Shown piece by piece: positions 60,157 through 64,000 of a DNA stretch of 64,000 bases. The notes beneath the pieces are model-generated. The model worked only from the letters and a program-made list of their open reading frames with translations. It did no database searches and had not been told where the DNA came from. The stretch is from NCBI RefSeq assembly GCF_000285835.1, contig NZ_HE978603.1, forward strand, positions 186,516 to 250,515, in the 5' to 3' direction. The DNA comes from Brevibacterium senegalense (GTDB lineage: Bacteria > Actinomycetota > Actinomycetes > Actinomycetales > Brevibacteriaceae). A program made the translations under genes and the position numbers. Numbering within the stretch: the stretch's first letter is position 1; each line of letters starts with the position of its first letter.

Positions 60157-60924
60157 ATGTCAGACGTTCAGAAGAAGGCCGCGACATTCGCTCAGGCGCA
60201 CGAGTCGGGGGACCTGCTGGTCCTCCCCACCGTGTGGGACGCCTGGTCCGCCCGGCTCGCGGAGTCCGCCGGATTCCAGGGGCTCACGGTGGGCAGCCAC
60301 CCCGTGGGCGACGCGCTGGGCCCCGGTGACGGGGAGGCGATGAACTTCAACGACTACATGCGGGCGACGACGCGCATCGTCACCGCCGTCGACCTGCCGG
60401 TGAGCGTCGACGTGGAGTCCGGCTACGGCATGGCCGCCACCGAGCTCGTTCAGCGCGTCCTGGAGACCGGCGCCGTGGGCATCAATATCGAGGACACCGT
60501 CCGCCGTGAGAACGGACGGATGCGCGACCGCGAGGAGCACGCCCAGTACATCGCGGACGCCCGCGCGGCCGCGGACCAGGCCGGCGTCGACCTCGTCATC
60601 AACGGTCGCACCGACGCGCTGGTCCACGGGACGACGCTCTACGAGGATCCGCTGGCGGAGGCCGTCGAGCGCGTCAAGCTCCTCGAGCAGGCCGGCGCCC
60701 GCAGCGTCTACCCCGTGGGGCTGCCGGATGGCCAGTCCGCCGCTGCGGTCGTCGCCGCCGTGAGCGTCCCGGTCAACGTGACCGCCCACCCGGTCGACGG
60801 TGCGAAGGCCGGCTCCCTGGCGGAACTGCGCCAGCTGGGTGTCCGTCGCGTCTCCTTCGGCCCGCTGTGGCAGGCGGCCCTGGCAGAGACGAGCAGGCAG
60901 CAGCTGGCCGCCTGGGCGAGCTGA
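60157..60924 (+). CDS. Isocitrate lyase/PEP mutase superfamily protein
   Basis: 255-residue TIM barrel of the PEP mutase/isocitrate lyase group. The core metal motif SVDVESGYG is present, followed by INIEDTVRRENGRMRD and VINGRTDALVHG. The KKCGH loop of isocitrate lyases is missing, so it is not a glyoxylate-cycle enzyme; a lyase or hydrolase acting on C-C or C-P bonds (for example 2-methylisocitrate- or oxaloacetate-type) is possible. ATG with GGAGGAGAG upstream. Single gene ending at a strong terminator. Confidence 0.88.
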   Translation: MSDVQKKAATFAQAHESGDLLVLPTVWDAWSARLAESAGFQGLTVGSHPVGDALGPGDGEAMNFNDYMRATTRIVTAVDLPVSVDVESGYGMAATELVQRVLETGAVGINIEDTVRRENGRMRDREEHAQYIADARAAADQAGVDLVINGRTDALVHGTTLYEDPLAEAVERVKLLEQAGARSVYPVGLPDGQSAAAVVAAVSVPVNVTAHPVDGAKAGSLAELRQLGVRRVSFGPLWQAALAETSRQQLAAWAS

Positions 60925-60940
60925 CGGCCCCTCACCCACA

Positions 60941-60981
60941 CCGCCGAGGCCGCAGCTGGAGCGCAGCTGCGGCCTCGGCGG
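60941..60981. terminator. Terminator after the PEP-mutase-like gene
   Basis: CCGCCGAGGCCGCAGCTG gagcg CAGCTGCGGCCTCGGCGG, perfect 18-bp stem. Its arms are nearly the same sequence as the BCCT terminator at 57734. Confidence 0.85.
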
Positions 60982-61052
60982 CCCAGTGGTCCCTTCCCCG
61001 AGCGACGACCTGGAACAGGTCCATCACCTGCTGCACCAACAGGCCTCTCCGA

Positions 61053-61724
61053 TCACGCTCCCGGCTGCACCGCGCCGTCGATGAGCAGGTACAGGTGCCT
61101 GCGGAAGCGGTCCGTCATGTCCGGGCTCGTCGCGACACGACGGGTTCCGGACGCGTCGACGAATCCGGCGCGGCTGAAGGAATGCGTGGACCAGACGATC
61201 GAGTAGACGAGCATCTCGAGGTCGACATCCGCCCCGATGCCGGCGCGGTCGAGCATGCCGCGGACGTCCTCGGCCACCCGTGCCACGAGCGGCCCCGCGA
61301 ACGCGGTGACGATCTCGTCGACACCCTCACCCGCCGGATCATCGCCCTCGCCCGCCTGACCGTCGTCATCCAGCCACCGGCGCATCCACAGGGCGGGGAC
61401 CTCCGGGTGCGCGAGGCAGAAGTCGAGGTACGCGTCGACGAATCGGTGCAGTGCAGTCCGGGTCGCATCCGGTGTCGGCTCGACACCCGCCACACTGTCG
61501 AGCGCCTGAACGACAGCCTCCGCCTGGGCCGCATGCGCACGCCGCATGACCTCGCGGTAGAGATCGGCCTTGCCGCCCACGTGATAGGCGATCGTGCCGA
61601 TGTTGAACCCGGCCGCGTCGCCGATCGCCCGGGTGCTCGTGGCCTGATAGCCGCGGTGTGCGAAGAGCTCGGTCGCGGCGGCGATGATGCGCTCGCGGCT
61701 GGGGGTGGCATGGGAGTCGGACAC
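61053..61724 (-). CDS. TetR-family repressor
   Basis: 223 residues: N-terminal TetR helix-turn-helix (RERIIAAATELFAHRGYQAT, STRAIGDAAGFNIGTIAYHVGGKADLY), then an all-helical ligand domain. GTG start eight bases after TATAGG, so leaderless. It diverges from the flavin monooxygenase-SDR operon, with a probable TetR operator between them, so it most likely represses that operon and responds to a hydrophobic substrate. Confidence 0.92.
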   Translation of the reverse strand: MSDSHATPSRERIIAAATELFAHRGYQATSTRAIGDAAGFNIGTIAYHVGGKADLYREVMRRAHAAQAEAVVQALDSVAGVEPTPDATRTALHRFVDAYLDFCLAHPEVPALWMRRWLDDDGQAGEGDDPAGEGVDEIVTAFAGPLVARVAEDVRGMLDRAGIGADVDLEMLVYSIVWSTHSFSRAGFVDASGTRRVATSPDMTDRFRRHLYLLIDGAVQPGA

Positions 61725-61750
61725 CCGCCCACCCTATAGCGCCACACCCC

Positions 61751-61779
61751 TTGACACCCTCTCAATCAAACGATTGAAT
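61751..61779 (+). promoter_or_regulatory. Promoter with TetR operator
   Basis: -35 TTGACA (61751-61756), 17-base spacer, -10 TTGAAT (61774-61779). The spacer/-10 contains TCAATC aaac GATTGA (61762-61777), a perfect 6-bp palindrome placed to block RNA polymerase. Confidence 0.75.
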
Positions 61780-61809
61780 GAACCGCACGCACTGCTCCGA
61801 AGGAGAAGC

Positions 61810-63204
61810 ATGAAGCGCTCACCCACCGTCATCGTCATCGGCGCCGGCGCCGCGGGCCTCACCGCCGCGAAGTCACTGCTCGATGAGGGCATCGACGTCA
61901 CCGTCCTCGAACGGGGAAGCCGCCCCGGCGGGCTCTGGACCGCCGATGATTCGGCCGCGCCCTCCCCCGCCTACGGGTCCCTCCACCTCAACACGAGCAG
62001 GGGCCGCACCGAGTTCGCGGACTTCCCCATGCCCGCTGACTGGCCGGACTACCCCGCCGCCGCGACTATCGCGGGCTACCTCCAGGACTACGCGGACACG
62101 TTCGGCGTGACCCCCGCGATCCGCTTCGGCGCCGAGGTCACCCGCGTGGAGCGCACCGGTGAGGGGTGGAGCGTGACGGTGGACGGCCTCGGCGGCGGTG
62201 AGGTCCTCGCAGCGGATGCCGTCGTCGTGGCCAACGGCCACAACTGGTGCCCGCGGTGGCCGGATCCCGGCCCGCCGGGAACGTTCCTGGGCACCCACAT
62301 GCACGCCCGCGACTTCACCGGCGCCGCGCAGTTCACGGGCAAGCGGGTGATGGTCGTCGGGATGGGCAACTCCGCGATGGACATCGCGGTCGACGCGTCG
62401 CACGTCGCCGCCGCACCGGTGCTGCTGTCCGCCCGCCACGGCGTGCACGTCGTGCCGAAGTACCTGTTCGGGAAGCCGTCCGACGCGACCGGTGCGCGAC
62501 TCGCGGCCCTGCCGTGGCGGATCCGCCAGCGGATCGCGCAGACAATGCTGCGGCTCGCGGTGGGGACGCCGCAGTCGTACGGACTGCCGGTTCCGTCGCA
62601 GGGCCTGTTCCAGACCCACCCGACGATCAGCGACACGATCCACCACCGGCTCACGCACGGCGAGATCGTCCCCCGGCCGGGCATCGAGCGGTTCTCCGGG
62701 AACACCGTCCACTTCACGGACGGCACCGCCGACGAGGTCGACACCATCGTGTGGGCGACCGGCTACCGGGTGAGCCTCCCGTTCCTCGACCGCCGCTGGA
62801 CCGGCGGCGATCCGGAGCGGATGCCGCTGTACGAGCGCGTCTTCCACCTCGAGGACCCCACGCTCAGCTTCGTCGGCCTCATGCAGTCCACCGGTGCCGC
62901 GCTGCCGGTCGTGGAGGCGCAGTCGAAGCTCGTCGCCGCCCACCTGTCCGGCCGCTACGCGCTGCCCACGCGTGCGGAGCAGCAGCGGAGGGTGTCGCGG
63001 AGGTTCGCCGCGGCCGTCGACCGCTGGGGCGACGCGCGCCCCATGATGCGCATCGACTTCGACGACTACGTGCGGGCGCTGCCGCGGGAGATCGCCGCCG
63101 GTGCCACCCGTGCCCGTCGCCGGGGCGATGGACCCGCGGGCGGCCTGCGTGACACGGCCGCCTTCACCGTCGCGGCAGCGCCCACCCCGGAGGCCGTCCA
63201 ATGA
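61810..63204 (+). CDS. Flavin-dependent monooxygenase (FMO/NAD(P)-binding type)
   Basis: 464 residues. FAD loop VIVIGAGAAGLTAAKSL, FMO-type segment GTFLGTHMHARDF (variant of F-x-G-x-x-x-H-x-x-x-F), NADP loop VMVVGMGNSAMDIA, and IVWATGYRVSLP, the ATGY motif. Such enzymes N- or S-oxidise or Baeyer-Villiger-oxidise lipophilic substrates. ATG with AGGAG upstream. Its stop overlaps the SDR start; both are under the TetR-type operator. Confidence 0.92.
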   Translation: MKRSPTVIVIGAGAAGLTAAKSLLDEGIDVTVLERGSRPGGLWTADDSAAPSPAYGSLHLNTSRGRTEFADFPMPADWPDYPAAATIAGYLQDYADTFGVTPAIRFGAEVTRVERTGEGWSVTVDGLGGGEVLAADAVVVANGHNWCPRWPDPGPPGTFLGTHMHARDFTGAAQFTGKRVMVVGMGNSAMDIAVDASHVAAAPVLLSARHGVHVVPKYLFGKPSDATGARLAALPWRIRQRIAQTMLRLAVGTPQSYGLPVPSQGLFQTHPTISDTIHHRLTHGEIVPRPGIERFSGNTVHFTDGTADEVDTIVWATGYRVSLPFLDRRWTGGDPERMPLYERVFHLEDPTLSFVGLMQSTGAALPVVEAQSKLVAAHLSGRYALPTRAEQQRRVSRRFAAAVDRWGDARPMMRIDFDDYVRALPREIAAGATRARRRGDGPAGGLRDTAAFTVAAAPTPEAVQ

Positions 63205-64000
63205 GGCGCTCACCGGTGGGGATGCGGGTGCTCATCACCGGGGCCTCCGGCACCATCGGCAGCGCATTGGGGAGGCGGCTGGCCGCGGAAGGCGCGCACG
63301 TCGTCGGCCTCGACCTCACCCCGCGCGGTGACGAGGGCTTCACGGTGCTGTCCTGCGACATCACGGACGACGACTCCGTGACCGCCGCCGTCACCCGGGC
63401 ACTCGAGGTCCTGGGCGGGCTCGACGCGCTCGTGAACAACGCCGGCGTGGGCGGTCCGGCACCTGCGGAGCTCTCCCCGGGCACCGAGGTCCGCCGCCAG
63501 CTCGAGATCAACCTCCTCGGCACGTGGCGGGTGAGCGCCGCGTGCGTCGATGCGCTCGTCGCGGCCCGCGGCCGCATCATCATGGTGGCGTCCCGGATGG
63601 CCGTCATGCAGCTGCCGCTGGCCGCCGCGTACGGTGCGTCGAAGCGGGCGATGACCGCGTATGCGGATGCGCTGCGGCAGGAACTGGGGACCCATGTGAC
63701 CGTCACGTCGGTCTACCCGTCCGCTGTGCGCAGCCCCATCCACGATTCGACGGCGGCCGCCGGCCTGTCGCTCGAGGGAATGAGCACGTACGAGCCGCTC
63801 GACGGGGTCCTCGCCGCGATCGAGACGACGCTGCTCGCCGCCCGGCCGCGGCGCGACGTGCCCACCACCCGCAGAGGTGCCGTCGAGTTCTTCCTCGCCC
63901 GCCACCTCCCGGCCGTCACCGATCGGATCGTGCAGCGGACGCTCGCGGGCCGGGTGCGCTCCGGCGCGTTCACCGGCGCGGATCTGGCCGCACGGGTGGT
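63201..64000 (+). CDS. SDR-family short-chain dehydrogenase (right edge cut)
   Basis: 266 residues visible. Classical SDR: cofactor loop ITGASGTIGSALG, DITDDDS, NNAG in LVNNAGVGG, catalytic Ser in IIMVASRMAV and Tyr-x-x-x-Lys in YGASKRA. The C terminus is not in the window, though the visible part already covers the usual ~250 residues and continues into a basic tail (RVRSGAFTGADLAARVV). Start overlaps the FMO stop (ATGA). With the FMO it may oxidise/reduce the same lipophilic substrate. Confidence 0.92.
   Translation, partial: MRRSPVGMRVLITGASGTIGSALGRRLAAEGAHVVGLDLTPRGDEGFTVLSCDITDDDSVTAAVTRALEVLGGLDALVNNAGVGGPAPAELSPGTEVRRQLEINLLGTWRVSAACVDALVAARGRIIMVASRMAVMQLPLAAAYGASKRAMTAYADALRQELGTHVTVTSVYPSAVRSPIHDSTAAAGLSLEGMSTYEPLDGVLAAIETTLLAARPRRDVPTTRRGAVEFFLARHLPAVTDRIVQRTLAGRVRSGAFTGADLAARV

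Overview
The window is GC-rich, densely coded DNA with many GTG starts, 4-base ATGA/GTGA gene overlaps, and many start codons that sit 6-8 bases after a TANNNT box with no ribosome binding site (leaderless mRNAs). Together with Eis-like acetyltransferase, long-form SerA, an ilvBN-ilvC cluster and PadR/HAAS-type modules, this points to a chromosomal segment of an actinobacterium, most likely Micrococcales; I cannot name the genus from the sequence. No rRNA, tRNA, CRISPR array, IS element or phage gene was seen.

Layout. 1-3.2 kb: an Nramp-related transporter (cut at the left edge), serA, and a PadR regulator with a membrane protein partner. 4.3-10.3 kb: a sensor kinase, response regulator and two-gene MacB/FtsX-type ABC transporter, forming one signalling/export block. 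10.4-15.8 kb: a LysR regulator facing a minus-strand set of OsmC-like protein, sodium:solute symporter, crotonase and class III CoA transferase. 16-21 kb: Eis-like acetyltransferase and the ilvB-ilvN-ilvC operon, preceded by a leader peptide and attenuator too short to be seen as a normal gene. 21.4-27.3 kb: RlmC-type rRNA methyltransferase, a heterodimeric ABC exporter whose first gene has an in-frame TGA near its natural start, and a PadR regulator. 27.3-32.3 kb: OhrR-like regulator, a flavin reductase, an XRE regulator/membrane protein pair under a 52-bp palindrome, and ilvD.

32.3-34.4 kb is an accessory patch: a 564-bp gene-free stretch with a large hairpin, then a lipoprotein and a secreted poly-glycine/PKD protein with lower-GC stretches. 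34.5-38.1 kb is a luciferase-like monooxygenase/FMN reductase/MarR/2-hydroxyacid dehydrogenase operon. 38.3-41 kb has a molybdopterin-type TOBE regulator and a persulfide-detoxification module (CstR-like repressor diverging from a small cysteine protein and a persulfide dioxygenase-rhodanese) with two palindromic operators. 41.1-45.2 kb is a complete Fe-siderophore ABC importer with an upstream DtxR-type iron box. 45.5-49 kb holds repeats, a tandem pair of unknown membrane proteins, an aldo/keto reductase and a predicted PD-(D/E)XK nuclease overlapping a Trp-rich partner gene. 49.2-50.8 kb is cysK-cysE. 51.2-54.2 kb has an isochorismatase-fold protein lacking two catalytic residues, LysE/Lrp, and def. 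54.2-64 kb has an acyl-CoA synthetase-like enzyme, two convergent BCCT betaine-type carriers, a PEP-mutase family enzyme, and a TetR-controlled flavin monooxygenase-SDR operon that runs off the right edge.

The genes most worth following up are the nuclease/overlapping partner, the phased GTCAC repeats shared by the OsmC and isochorismatase promoters, the CstR module with its small Cys-rich protein, the 52-bp operator palindrome, and the TGA at codon 8 of the ABC exporter. I did not find a large new multi-gene system; the candidates are small modules.
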